From Dysgonamonadaceae bacterium (GTDB taxonomy: Bacteria; Bacteroidota; Bacteroidia; Bacteroidales; Dysgonomonadaceae): a stretch of 64,000 bases of DNA. The position numbers were made by a program, and so were the translations under genes. Below, piece after piece: positions 28,492-37,941 of the stretch. The DNA lies in the NCBI GenBank assembly GCA_031254645.1, contig JAIRUA010000017.1:124001-188000 (forward strand), written 5' to 3'. Within the stretch, counting starts at the first letter, position 1, and every line of letters starts with the position of its first letter. Below the pieces are notes generated by a model that was not told the origin of the DNA, did not search any database, and saw only the letters and a list, made by a program, of their open reading frames with translations.

Positions 28492-29106
28492 TCAAATACT
28501 AATCCCCGAAAAACTCATAAATCCGATACCTACCAAAGCCGTTATAATAAACGTAATACCCAGACCTTTCAATGGTTTCGGAACGTGTGAATATTGCAAT
28601 TTCTCGCGAATAGATGCCATTACAGCAATAGCAAGCATCCAACCAACTCCCGACCCGAAAGCGTAAGCTGCTGCAATACCGATATTTGCAAATTCGCGTT
28701 GCTCCATAAAGAGCGAACCGGCAACTACCGCACAGTTTACAGCCATCAGTGGAAGAAAAATACCCAACTGATTATAAAGTCGTGGCGCGTATTTTTCAAC
28801 TATCATCTCTACTACTTGTACAAATGAAGCCGTTACCGCAACGAAAATATGCAAACTAAATACGCTCAAATTCACTGACGCAAACTCTTCGCCCAGCCAA
28901 CTAAGTGCACCTTCTTTTAATACATAAGTTACAACAATGTAGTTAATTGACACCGTTATTACCATTACAAACAATGTAGCGAGACCTAATCCTATTGAGG
29001 CTTTGAAATCCTTTGACACCGCCAATACGGCACACATTCCAAGGAAATAGGCGAAAATCATATTTTCGATAAATATCGACCTGATGATTAAATTAATAGC
29101 TTCCAT
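28492..29106 (-). CDS. nqrE: Na+-translocating NADH:quinone reductase subunit E
   Basis: A 204-residue integral membrane protein with six hydrophobic segments, matching NqrE (FIENMIFAYFLGMCAVLAVSK, LPLMAVNCAVVAGSLFM, AFGSGVGWMLAI). NqrE and NqrD form an antiparallel pair in the membrane that holds a Cys-ligated iron or 2Fe-2S centre; the Cys in GMC and in NC are those positions. It is separated from nqrF by 126 bp of purine-rich, repeat-like sequence. Confidence 0.97.
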   Translation of the reverse strand: MEAINLIIRSIFIENMIFAYFLGMCAVLAVSKDFKASIGLGLATLFVMVITVSINYIVVTYVLKEGALSWLGEEFASVNLSVFSLHIFVAVTASFVQVVEMIVEKYAPRLYNQLGIFLPLMAVNCAVVAGSLFMEQREFANIGIAAAYAFGSGVGWMLAIAVMASIREKLQYSHVPKPLKGLGITFIITALVGIGFMSFSGISI

Positions 29107-29195
29107 ATTTTTTTATTTTAGATTTGGGATTTACGATTGAAAGCGGCGTTCGGTAGAACCAATTCTAAAATCGTAAATCTAAAATCGTAAATTAT

Positions 29196-29828
29196 TTATT
29201 CTGTTTCCTGTAAATCTTTATTTCTTGCTCTATGAATCCAAATAATAACGCCTGTCAACAAGATTGCCATAGGCGCAAGCGACATAAATCCGTTGTTTTG
29301 GTATCCTGCATCGTAAAATATTTGTGGAATAATTTGATAACCAAGCAATGTACCTGATCCAAAAAGTTCACGAACAAAACCGAGCACTACCAAAATCCAA
29401 CCATATCCTAATCCATTGCCAATTCCGTCGAGAAATGATGGCCAAGGTCCGTTTCCGAGTGCAAACGCTTCCATACGCCCCATCAAAATACAGTTCGATA
29501 CAATCAATCCCACGAATACCGACAATTGTCTGTTCACATCAAAAGCGTACGCTTTCAATAATTCGGACACGATAGCTACCAAAGTAGCTGCTACCATCAA
29601 CTGCACAATCATACGCACGCGGGTAGGAATCAATTTTCGAAGCAACGAAATAATCACATTTGCCAATGCTACTACCACCGTTACCGCAATAGCCATTACT
29701 ATTGCCGGCTCTAATTTGGCAGTTACTGCCAAAGCCGAACAAATACCGAGCACTTGCACGATAACAGGGTTATCTTTATTCAGCGGACCTAACAACGCCG
29801 CTTTTGTTTTACCGGATAAAATTGCCAT
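29196..29828 (-). CDS. nqrD: Na+-translocating NADH:quinone reductase subunit D
   Basis: The frame is open upstream to 29888, but the natural start is the ATG at 29828 (MAILSGKTKAALLGPLNKDN), which matches NqrD N-termini. The 210-residue protein has six membrane segments with VQVLGICSALAVT and IVSNCILMGRMEAFA, providing the conserved Cys residues that face those of NqrE. The C-terminal MAILLTGVIIWIHRARNKD is typical. Confidence 0.96.
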   Translation of the reverse strand: MAILSGKTKAALLGPLNKDNPVIVQVLGICSALAVTAKLEPAIVMAIAVTVVVALANVIISLLRKLIPTRVRMIVQLMVAATLVAIVSELLKAYAFDVNRQLSVFVGLIVSNCILMGRMEAFALGNGPWPSFLDGIGNGLGYGWILVVLGFVRELFGSGTLLGYQIIPQIFYDAGYQNNGFMSLAPMAILLTGVIIWIHRARNKDLQETE

Positions 29829-29943
29829 ATTCTTTATATTTTTTGGAAATATGAAAAGAAGAAAAGATGAGAGAAGAAGCATCTTCAATGATATTGCATT
29901 CTTAATTCCAACCTCTTATTTCTTATTTTCTTATCTCATATGT

Positions 29944-30648
29944 CTATCTCTGCAAATTCATTAAAAAGTTTTCATACGCGCCGATGCTTTGATACATCAT
30001 TACTCCTACAGACCTACTCGTGATTGTTCCGCCCGAAACACCGTCAACATAGTCTTCTCCGCGAAGCGAAGAAGCACCGGGTTTTACTACGGACACCGAA
30101 GTAAACGCACCGTTTTGGAAAAGTCGTTTCCCAATATATCGCTCACCAAACGCTTGCGTAGCAATTGCATCACCCAAGCCAGGCGTTTCGGAAGTGTGGT
30201 CAAACGTTGCACCGAAAATGGTATTTCCATCGGCATTCACTGCCAAATATCCCCAAATAGGTGCCCACATTCCTGCACCTCTCATCGGCAAAATAAATAT
30301 GGTATTCCCATTGACATTTGCCTCAAAAACAGGAAGTCCTGCCGCATCTCTTCTCGAAATTGCCGAAAATGCACGATCGTAATATTGAGTTCCCTCTGTT
30401 CCGACAACTTTCGAACCGTCTGGCGCAATCAGATAAGCGTTTTTAATCAATTCCGCATATTTTGCTTCGGCTTCGGCTGCACTGGCTTCGATATTGAGCG
30501 AGCGAAGTATCTGCCGCATTGTATCAACATTTTCGTTTTGGATTTGTTTTGGTCTCAATGTTTGATGAATGAGCGATAATCCGAGTGCGAAAATGACAAC
30601 CATTATCGCTGAAAACAGTATAGTATATACATTACTTTCTCTATTCAT
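29944..30648 (-). CDS. nqrC: Na+-translocating NADH:quinone reductase subunit C
   Basis: The ATG at 30648 (MNRESNVYTILFSAIMVV) is chosen over one at 30663 because it matches other NqrC starts; it overlaps the nqrB stop by 8 bp. The 234-residue protein has one N-terminal membrane helix and a periplasmic FMN-binding domain. The flavin attachment motif is VDGVSGGTITSRSV, with Thr near residue 208 carrying covalent FMN. GG replaces the more usual GA before the Thr. Confidence 0.96.
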   Translation of the reverse strand: MNRESNVYTILFSAIMVVIFALGLSLIHQTLRPKQIQNENVDTMRQILRSLNIEASAAEAEAKYAELIKNAYLIAPDGSKVVGTEGTQYYDRAFSAISRRDAAGLPVFEANVNGNTIFILPMRGAGMWAPIWGYLAVNADGNTIFGATFDHTSETPGLGDAIATQAFGERYIGKRLFQNGAFTSVSVVKPGASSLRGEDYVDGVSGGTITSRSVGVMMYQSIGAYENFLMNLQR

Positions 30649-31885
30649 TGCCTTTTCCTCCATTCGTTAAAGTTTTTGCGGCAATGCCTCTTTTCATACG
30701 ACGTTTGATATTAGCATCTACAATGTAGAGGTCAATAAGCGGCGCAAAAGCATTCATAAACAAAATAGCGAGCATCATTCCTTCGGGGAAACCCGGGTTG
30801 AATACACGAATGACTATCGCCAAAAATCCAATGAGGAGTCCGTATATCCACTTTCCTGTTTCGGTACGTGCAGCGGTAACCGGATCGGTTGCCATAAACA
30901 CAGCGCCGAAAGCAAATCCGCCTAACAAGAAATGATAATAAGCGGGCATTTCCATTACTAAATTTGCAGCAAAAAGATTGATAACAGCAACCGTTGCAAA
31001 TCCACCGGCAAATATCGAAAACATAATTTTCCAACTTGCGACGCCGGTTACAATCAGAATAAGTGCACCCAATAGAATGGCTGCCAAAGAAGTTTCACCA
31101 ATTGAACCGGGAATCAATCCGATAAACATTTCTATAATAGAAAGCGGTTGTCCGGTAACGCCTGTAAAGGTGAAGTCGGCAAAATTTCCGGAATCGGCTG
31201 TAACCAATTGGCTGAGTGGTGTTGCGCCGGAATATCCGTCAACCACCGTTCCGCCGCCTACACCGAATGTGTCAGCAGTGCGTACCCATACTTGGTCACC
31301 CGACATTTTCGATGGATACGAAAAGAACAAGAACGCACGTGCTATCAATGCTACGTTGAAAATATTATAACCTGTTCCGCCGAATACTTCTTTGGCAAAA
31401 ACAACCGCAAAGGCAGTGGCTAATGCTAACATCCATAACGGTGTATCTATTGGCATAATCATCGGAATAAGGATACCCGATACCAAAAATCCTTCGGCTA
31501 CTTCTTCCTTTTTCACTTGCGCGACGACAAACTCGATACCAAGTCCAACACCATAAGCAACAACAATTTGCGGAAGCACTGCCAGCAATCCGTAAAGGAA
31601 TTTTGCCAAACCATCAACCGCTTCTGCTTGCCCTATTGCCAAATAATGCTGCAATCCTACATTGTACATACCTACAAGCAACGCGGGGATGAGCGCAAGG
31701 ACTACGACAATCATCGTACGTTTTGAGTCGCGTGCATCGTGAATATGCACACCCGATTTCGATGTGCTGTTGGGCACATAAAGAAACGTTTCAATGGCAT
31801 CAAACGTGGAATGCGCCCAATGCAATTTGCCGCCTTCTAAGAAATTCGGTTTTATCTTATCAAGATAATTTCTTAACGCTTTCAA
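30641..31885 (-). CDS. nqrB: Na+-translocating NADH:quinone reductase subunit B
   Basis: A 414-residue inner-membrane protein with about ten helices. It has the covalent FMN motif DGYSGATPLSQL (Thr after SGA) and family blocks EVFGGTGYNIFNVALIARAF and GFAFGAVFMATDPVTAARTE. NqrB holds riboflavin and FMN and is the main Na+-translocating subunit. Last bases overlap nqrC. Confidence 0.98.
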   Translation of the reverse strand: MKALRNYLDKIKPNFLEGGKLHWAHSTFDAIETFLYVPNSTSKSGVHIHDARDSKRTMIVVVLALIPALLVGMYNVGLQHYLAIGQAEAVDGLAKFLYGLLAVLPQIVVAYGVGLGIEFVVAQVKKEEVAEGFLVSGILIPMIMPIDTPLWMLALATAFAVVFAKEVFGGTGYNIFNVALIARAFLFFSYPSKMSGDQVWVRTADTFGVGGGTVVDGYSGATPLSQLVTADSGNFADFTFTGVTGQPLSIIEMFIGLIPGSIGETSLAAILLGALILIVTGVASWKIMFSIFAGGFATVAVINLFAANLVMEMPAYYHFLLGGFAFGAVFMATDPVTAARTETGKWIYGLLIGFLAIVIRVFNPGFPEGMMLAILFMNAFAPLIDLYIVDANIKRRMKRGIAAKTLTNGGKGNE

Positions 31886-31997
31886 AGTTTTATATTTTTA
31901 TATTGTTAATATTTTGGGGAAATAAGAGATAAGAAATATGAAATAAGAAGGCAAGCTCAAAACTTGCTTCTTCTTTCCTATGTCTTCTTTCTTATAT

Positions 31998-33344
31998 CTA
32001 TTCTACTTCTTTTCTCAACAAGTCCAATCCGGCACGAATGATACGCTGTATTTCAAGTTTCGATGTATCTACAAATTCGCAAAGCGCAAAATCTTCGGGC
32101 GCTACTTCGTAGATACCCAACGCTTCCATTTTGTCGATATTGAAAGCGATAGTAGCTTTGATCAATTGTTCGGGGAAAATATCCATCGGGAATACTTTGT
32201 CGTATTCGTTGGAAACGATGATACCGCGTGGTCCGCCAAGTATACGTGCATCCATTCGATACGCTTTTTTCAATCGAAGATACATATTACTTGCGCTATA
32301 ACGATTTGGAGAGAGCGATGCCCAGCCGATTAATTCGTGTACATCATCGCCTTCGGGGATTACGGTTATTTGCGAATCGTAAGCACGAAGCACGCCATTT
32401 TTCTCAATTTTACGACCTGTGAGCACGTTTCCGCTGATATATCTGAGCGAAATGCCTTCGGTAACGTTATTTTCGAAAATTGAAGTCAATTCCGTACCAA
32501 TCAGCATTTTGTAATAACCTGTTTTCTTCACTTCCGAGCCTGTGAGCGCAACCGTACGCGTCATGTCAACAATGCCTTTGTTGAAAAGGTGACCGATAAT
32601 AACTACATCTAATGCGCTGAGCGTCCACACCGTTTCGCCGATATTAACAGGTTTCAATTTATTGATTTGCACACCCACATTTCCGACAGGATGCACACCT
32701 ATAAATTCGGTAACTTCTACACCTTTTGCGTAACGCAATCCTTTGTTTATAATGTCGGGTGAAATGCCGAGATAAACCTTTCCGGTTGTGAGTTTTGCCA
32801 ATGCATCGAAACCGGCTTGCAGGTCATCTTCTTGTCCATTTAATATATAGTCAAACGATGGCGCCAATGGTGCGCTGTTGAATCCGGTAACGAAAATATC
32901 GCGCGGTGTTTTTTCGGGATTTGCTACAATATCATACGGACGCTGCTTGATTATCCACCAAATACCAGCTTCGATTATCGCAGCCTTTACTTCGTCAGCC
33001 GAAAGCGATGTTACTTTTTTCTTTCCAAAATCCACATACTGATTTACCATATCAGCTTTTACCGTAATGTTGAGAATACGACGTTTTTCGCCCCTATCCA
33101 CCGCTACTACCTCACCGCTAACAGGTGAAGCAAACAACATTTCGATATGATTTTTGTCGTAAAACAGGGGGGAGCCCGCTTTTACCACATCACCCGGTTT
33201 AACCGCCGGTTTTGGGGTTATTCCCTGGTAATCTTCGGGACAAATTTTCACAAATTCGCTCGTAATCGTACCACGCAGTGTCTCTTCTGCATGCCCCAAC
33301 AATGGAATTTGTAAGCCTTTCTTAATTTTTATTCGTTCAGCCAT
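31998..33344 (-). CDS. nqrA: Na+-translocating NADH:quinone reductase subunit A
   Basis: A 448-residue soluble subunit starting MAERIKIKKGLQIPLLG, the usual NqrA opening, with the biotinyl-lipoyl-like GDVVKAGSPLFYDKN region and the RnfC-like core (GVHPVGNVGVQINKLKPVN). It takes part in ubiquinone or menaquinone binding at the cytoplasmic face. First gene of nqrABCDEF; 112 bp of pyrimidine-rich sequence separates it from nqrB. Confidence 0.98.
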   Translation of the reverse strand: MAERIKIKKGLQIPLLGHAEETLRGTITSEFVKICPEDYQGITPKPAVKPGDVVKAGSPLFYDKNHIEMLFASPVSGEVVAVDRGEKRRILNITVKADMVNQYVDFGKKKVTSLSADEVKAAIIEAGIWWIIKQRPYDIVANPEKTPRDIFVTGFNSAPLAPSFDYILNGQEDDLQAGFDALAKLTTGKVYLGISPDIINKGLRYAKGVEVTEFIGVHPVGNVGVQINKLKPVNIGETVWTLSALDVVIIGHLFNKGIVDMTRTVALTGSEVKKTGYYKMLIGTELTSIFENNVTEGISLRYISGNVLTGRKIEKNGVLRAYDSQITVIPEGDDVHELIGWASLSPNRYSASNMYLRLKKAYRMDARILGGPRGIIVSNEYDKVFPMDIFPEQLIKATIAFNIDKMEALGIYEVAPEDFALCEFVDTSKLEIQRIIRAGLDLLRKEVE

Positions 33345-33857
33345 ATATTTTATAAACTGTTTTTGAAACGATGTGTGGCGTTAGCCATTTTTCTTGAAAG
33401 AATATTTTATTCATTAATCAACTATGAACCAAATAGTTTGAAGTCGATTTAATCAAAATAAATCCTTTCAAGGCGCAAAGATACGCTTTTCGTATGAAAT
33501 AAAAGAAAATTTCTCACACGAATTATAGAAAAATTTCTGTAATTGATTTTTGTTCTTTTCGAACGTGTTTTTTGGTGTAATCTTGTGTGTGAAATTGCTT
33601 GTAGTTCGATATTTTTCATTATTTTTGATCCGAAAGAAATTGCTTTCAAAAAGCAAAAAATGTCTTTTATGGAGAATCGAATGACTATCAAAAGGTTTCA
33701 AAATAGATTTCGGATATCGTCGGCGTGTGCTTCGTGGCACGATTATGGCGAAAAACTATTTTTAATACTCACTCATTCGTTAAATCCAATGCTTTTGTGT
33801 AATTTTGCGCTCAATTACCTATTTGTGCCCTTTTGCAAATAGATTGAATGAATAGAA
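33345..33857. other. 513-bp divergent region between nqrA and the penicillin-binding protein gene
   Basis: Holds a minus-strand TATCTTTG -7 box (33476-33483) that could serve nqrABCDEF, with only a poor -33 match, and the plus-strand promoter at 33776. Short frames present here overlap on both strands and show no family signature. Nothing else is recognised. Confidence 0.5.
33776..33807 (+). promoter_or_regulatory. Predicted promoter of the penicillin-binding protein gene
   Basis: TTCG (33776-33779), 20 bp, TAATTTTG (33800-33807): three of four -33 bases and a full -7 match. Leader of about 45 nt to the ATG. Confidence 0.5.
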
Positions 33858-36272
33858 ATGATGACAAAAGAAAATACAACTGCAAACAATAAAAAGAAAC
33901 AAAAAAAAGGCAACCACCACCGACTAATTATAACAGCAATGTGGAGTGCTTTCGGGCTTATCATAGCCGGTATTATGTTGTTTTTTGTTCTTATCGTAAA
34001 CGGAGCGATAGGTTATATACCGGATATTGACGAATTGGAAAATCCGATTGATAAATATGCATCGCAAGTCTTTTCGGCTGACGGAGAACTGCTCTTCACT
34101 TATTCGTTGAGCAACAATAACCGTATTTTTGTTGATTATTCCGAACTTTCGCCACACTTGATTAACGCGCTAATTTCCACCGAAGATATTCGTTTTCACT
34201 CGCATTCGGGCATTGATATGAGAGGATTAATGCGCGCCATCATCAAAACCGGTATTCTCAGACAAGCCGAAAGCGGTGGTGGAAGCACCATTTCGCAGCA
34301 ATTGGCAAAGCTACTCTATACCGAAAGAGCAAGTAACAGAGTACAACGCATTGCACAAAAACCAATCGAATGGGTAATCGCCGTAAAATTAGAGCGTTTT
34401 TATTCAAAAGAAGAAATTATCAACCTCTACCTGAATATGTACGACTTCAACTACAATGCTGTAGGAATTGAGTCGGCAGCGCGTACCTATTTCAATACCA
34501 TACCGAGCGAATTGAAGATTGAAGAAGCGGCAACGTTGGTAGGAATGTTGAAAAACTCATCGCTTTACAACCCCGTTCGTCGTCCCGAAAGAGTATTAAA
34601 TCGTCGTAATGTGGTACTTTCGCAAATGCAAAGAGCGGGGCATATTACACGTCAAGAATTTGATTCGCTTAGACAATTACCACTCGAAATTGATTTCAAT
34701 CGTTCGGGACACGTAGATATTGCTGCGCCCTATTTCCGTCAAACATTGGCAAGAATATTGAGGGCGCAAAAACCCGAAAGACAGAACTATCCGCACGCGT
34801 GGCAACAACAACAGTTTTTTGAAGACTCTCTTTCGTGGGAAACCGATCCACTTTTCGGCTGGGAAAACAAAACCAGAAAACCCGACGGCACACCATACAA
34901 TATATATACCGATGGATTAAGAATATACGTTACGCTCGATTCGCGTATGCAGCGCTATGCCGAAGAGGCGATGGCTGAACATCTGAGCCAAACATTGCAA
35001 CCGCAGTTTTTCAGAAGTAAAGCAAACCAACCTTGGGCACCTTACGCAAGACAAGATCGCGACAGAGTTGACGGATTTTTGGAAGCAGCCGCACGGCAAA
35101 CCGATCGTTTCCGCCAACTTCGTGCTAGCGGAATGAACGATGCCGATATTTTAAAACATTTTAGAGAAGATAAAGTAGATATGCAGGTTTTTTCGTGGGA
35201 GCACCGTGAAGTAGATACGATTATGACACCGATGGATTCGATTCGTTATCAAAAGAGTTTCCTTCGTGCCGCTTTTATGGCAATGGATCCGTTTACCGGA
35301 CACGTGAAAGCATACGTAGGCGGACCGGATTTTAAATTTTTTCAATTTGATATGGTACGTCAAGGAAAACGACAGATCGGCTCAACCGCAAAACCATTCC
35401 TTTACACCCTCGCAATGGAAGAAGGATTGACTCCTTGCGATGTAATGTTTCATCAACAAGTGTCGCTACAACCCGAAGTGGGCGAGCCATGGGAACCTCG
35501 AAACGGTCGAGCTGCACTCAACGATTTTGTTACTTTACAATGGGGATTGCAAGCATCTGACAACTGGGTAACGGCTTGGCTGATGGGCGCTTTGGGAGAA
35601 ACATCTTCGCCCTTTATGCTTTCGCGAATGCTTCGTTCTTTTGGTTTACTTTCGCCTGCTGACCCAGTTCTATCGACTTCACTTGGTTCAAATGATGCGT
35701 CAGTATTCGAAATGGCAGGTGCTTATACGGCGTTCGTAAATCGTGGTATTCGCACAGAGCCTGTTCTAGTAACACGTATCGAAGACCAAAACGGACAGGT
35801 ATTTACCATTATTCCAAGAGCCCCAACAGAAGTTTTCAGCGAAAACACTTCTTATAAAATGATTGGAATGTTACGTGGTGCTATTGATGGCGGAACAGGC
35901 GGAAGATTGCGTCGCATCTATGGGTTAAGAGGCGAAATGGGCGGAAAAACCGGAACAACGAATAATAATTCCGATGGTTGGTTTATGTCGTTTACACCCA
36001 CACTCGTAGCCGGAGCTTGGGTTGGCGGTGAAGATATGACCATTCGTTTCGATAGAATAGACTACGGACAAGGTGCAAGTATGGCGCTGCCAATTCACGG
36101 ATTGTTTTACCAAAAAGTGTTTGCGAATCCCGATTTACAATATAAAGATGATGGAAGGTTTAATATCCCGGCAGGATTTAATCCCTGCGCGGGCGCACGA
36201 CTTAACACATCCGATGAACATTTGCAGCCACGAGAGGAGCGAAGGGAAGGGATAGATAATATGTTTAATTAA
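33858..36272 (+). CDS. Class A penicillin-binding protein (PBP1A-like)
   Basis: An 804-residue bifunctional peptidoglycan synthase. A basic cytoplasmic tail is followed by a membrane helix (about 28-50), then a GT51 glycosyltransferase domain with STEDIRFHSHSGID (catalytic Glu), GGGSTISQQLAKLLY and KPIEWVIAVKLERFYSKEEI. The transpeptidase domain has the active-site STAK (Ser 509), SDN in QASDNWV and KTGTT (Lys 697). It polymerises and cross-links glycan strands on the outer face of the inner membrane. All catalytic motifs are intact. The aldo-keto reductase gene follows after 20 bp. An ATG one codon later is equally possible. Confidence 0.95.
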   Translation: MMTKENTTANNKKKQKKGNHHRLIITAMWSAFGLIIAGIMLFFVLIVNGAIGYIPDIDELENPIDKYASQVFSADGELLFTYSLSNNNRIFVDYSELSPHLINALISTEDIRFHSHSGIDMRGLMRAIIKTGILRQAESGGGSTISQQLAKLLYTERASNRVQRIAQKPIEWVIAVKLERFYSKEEIINLYLNMYDFNYNAVGIESAARTYFNTIPSELKIEEAATLVGMLKNSSLYNPVRRPERVLNRRNVVLSQMQRAGHITRQEFDSLRQLPLEIDFNRSGHVDIAAPYFRQTLARILRAQKPERQNYPHAWQQQQFFEDSLSWETDPLFGWENKTRKPDGTPYNIYTDGLRIYVTLDSRMQRYAEEAMAEHLSQTLQPQFFRSKANQPWAPYARQDRDRVDGFLEAAARQTDRFRQLRASGMNDADILKHFREDKVDMQVFSWEHREVDTIMTPMDSIRYQKSFLRAAFMAMDPFTGHVKAYVGGPDFKFFQFDMVRQGKRQIGSTAKPFLYTLAMEEGLTPCDVMFHQQVSLQPEVGEPWEPRNGRAALNDFVTLQWGLQASDNWVTAWLMGALGETSSPFMLSRMLRSFGLLSPADPVLSTSLGSNDASVFEMAGAYTAFVNRGIRTEPVLVTRIEDQNGQVFTIIPRAPTEVFSENTSYKMIGMLRGAIDGGTGGRLRRIYGLRGEMGGKTGTTNNNSDGWFMSFTPTLVAGAWVGGEDMTIRFDRIDYGQGASMALPIHGLFYQKVFANPDLQYKDDGRFNIPAGFNPCAGARLNTSDEHLQPREERREGIDNMFN

Positions 36273-36292
36273 TTCACTTAAAATATAAGAAT

Positions 36293-37192
36293 ATGAGAAA
36301 GTTGAGCAGTAAAATTGTTTTTATATTATCGTTGCTGATTTTTTCGGTTACACTAATAACCGCATCTTGCAAAAGCAAACCTTCGGAAACAAAAATTCCG
36401 AGTGTTGTACTCAGTAATGGTGTTAAAATGCCAATTCTTGGTTTCGGCACAATGGATATCAGAAATGCCGACGATATTGCCAAAGCCATCGAACTCGGTT
36501 ATCGCCTTTTTGATACGGCTACTATTTATCGTAATGAAGAAGTTGTGGGTCAGGGGATCAAACAGAACGGAATTGACAGAGCAGAACTATTTATTACGAC
36601 AAAGCTTTGGGTGGACGATTCGGGCTACGAAAGCACAAAAAGAGCTTTTCAAACCTCTTTGGATAAACTAGGCTTAGATTATATAGATTTGTACTTGATT
36701 CATCGTCCGCGCGGAAACGATGTACAAGGCTCGTGGAGAGCGATGGAAGAGCTTTACGAGGAGGATAAAATAAAAGCGATAGGTGTGAGTAATTTCGAAG
36801 CGCATCAGTTGTCAGAATTGATGGCGAATGCTAGAATTATGCCGATGGTTAATCAAATTGAAGCGCATCCATTATTCCAACAATATAAAGCACAAGCCGA
36901 ATTAGAATTGCTTGGCATACAGATGCAAGGCTGGTCGCCATTTATCGGAGGACGTGGAGATATTCTCAGTAATCCTACTTTGGTTGCTATTGGCGAACAG
37001 TATAATAAAACAGCGGCACAAGTTATTTTGAGATGGTTGCTTCAAAGAGGTGTTATATCGATTCCTAGAACAAATAATCATGCATATATGGCTGAAAATC
37101 TTGATATTTTCGATTTTGAACTGACTGCATCGGATATTGAGAAAATCAAGGCACTTGATTTGAATACTACACAGTTTCCGGATTGGAATTAG
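36293..37192 (+). CDS. Aldo/keto reductase with lipoprotein signal
   Basis: A 299-residue protein with a lipoprotein-type signal (Cys 26 after LITAS), then a complete AKR barrel: PILGFGTMD, YRLFDTATIYRNEEVVG (catalytic Asp and Tyr), FITTKLW (Lys), YIDLYLIHRP (His), AIGVSNF, and a C-terminal NADP-binding part with RGVISIPRTNNHAYMAEN. It would reduce aldehydes or ketones with NADPH. The signal is odd because NADPH is not expected outside the cytoplasm. It may be co-transcribed with the PBP gene. Ends inside a hairpin shared with the convergent TPR gene. Confidence 0.88.
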   Translation: MRKLSSKIVFILSLLIFSVTLITASCKSKPSETKIPSVVLSNGVKMPILGFGTMDIRNADDIAKAIELGYRLFDTATIYRNEEVVGQGIKQNGIDRAELFITTKLWVDDSGYESTKRAFQTSLDKLGLDYIDLYLIHRPRGNDVQGSWRAMEELYEEDKIKAIGVSNFEAHQLSELMANARIMPMVNQIEAHPLFQQYKAQAELELLGIQMQGWSPFIGGRGDILSNPTLVAIGEQYNKTAAQVILRWLLQRGVISIPRTNNHAYMAENLDIFDFELTASDIEKIKALDLNTTQFPDWN

Positions 37193-37258
37193 TGATTAAT
37201 GGTTAGTGGTTAGTGATTAATGCAAAGTAAAACATTGCTTCTGCACTAATCACTAATT
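37187..37258. terminator. Bidirectional terminator overlapping both convergent stop codons
   Basis: AATTAGTGATTAATG (37187-37201) pairs with CACTAATCACTAATT (37244-37258), 13 of 15 positions. The left arm contains the aldo-keto reductase stop codon and the right arm ends at that of the TPR gene. The loop repeats the word TTAGTG. Confidence 0.55.
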
Positions 37259-37941
37259 TAATTACCTCTCATAAACAACTCCTCACGCAATTCTCCAATT
37301 CTTCTATCAGCAAAACGATAAAAAGCGCTTACTTCCCTATTTGTAGCAAAATCTTCGGGTGCAGTGCGCAAAAACCGTTCGTAAGCGTTGAGCGCATTCT
37401 GTTTTTCATTCGCCATTCTGTCGTAAGCATTGGCGATATTGTACAACAACATCGCATCGTTGCTTCGATTAAATGCTGATTGAAAATAGTCAATCGCCGC
37501 TGATGGTCTGTTCGATCGTAAATGTGCATCGGCAAACGACAAATCAAAATCATACAATCTTTCGTTCAATTTTTCAATTTTATCAACACCCTCTTGTAGC
37601 ACCTGTATTCCCAAATCTCTATCAACCGTGTGTATTAACGACGTACCGTAAAAATAGAGTAGATTAATATCGGTACTATTGCTTTCGTAAGCCACTCCAA
37701 GCCAATTTGTTGCATCGAAAAACATTCTTGTTGCAAAATAACTCATTCCCAAAAAATAAGTGGTAGTGTAGCTGCTGTCACCCAATTCTATATTGACTTT
37801 CAATCGCTCAATGGCTTTGTCGAACACACCCGAAGAATAATACGCCATTCCGTTGAGTTGTCCCACTTGCCGATGATTGGAATTGATGTTTTGCAGAAAA
37901 TCTTCCGTCAGTTCAATGACCAAATTATAAAACATATCCAC
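37258..37941 (-). CDS. TPR-repeat protein, C-terminal part (frameshifted)
   Basis: About 227 residues with TPR-like helix pairs (GQLNGMAYYSSGVFDKAIERL, YNIANAYDRMANEKQNALNAY) and no signal peptide. The only start available is a GTG at 37941. Its frame continues upstream as RHQREPELVDMFYNL and meets a stop just beyond. It overlaps the tail of the TPR frame before it by 17 bp in another frame. The two read as one protein of about 430 residues if one base near 37966 is removed, so this is probably not a separate gene. Confidence 0.6.
   Translation of the reverse strand: MDMFYNLVIELTEDFLQNINSNHRQVGQLNGMAYYSSGVFDKAIERLKVNIELGDSSYTTTYFLGMSYFATRMFFDATNWLGVAYESNSTDINLLYFYGTSLIHTVDRDLGIQVLQEGVDKIEKLNERLYDFDLSFADAHLRSNRPSAAIDYFQSAFNRSNDAMLLYNIANAYDRMANEKQNALNAYERFLRTAPEDFATNREVSAFYRFADRRIGELREELFMRGN

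Noticed and set aside
33449..33842. Several short overlapping frames between nqrA and the PBP gene
   Set aside because: They overlap on both strands, are Phe/Lys/Ile-rich as expected of AT-rich DNA, and carry no family signature.
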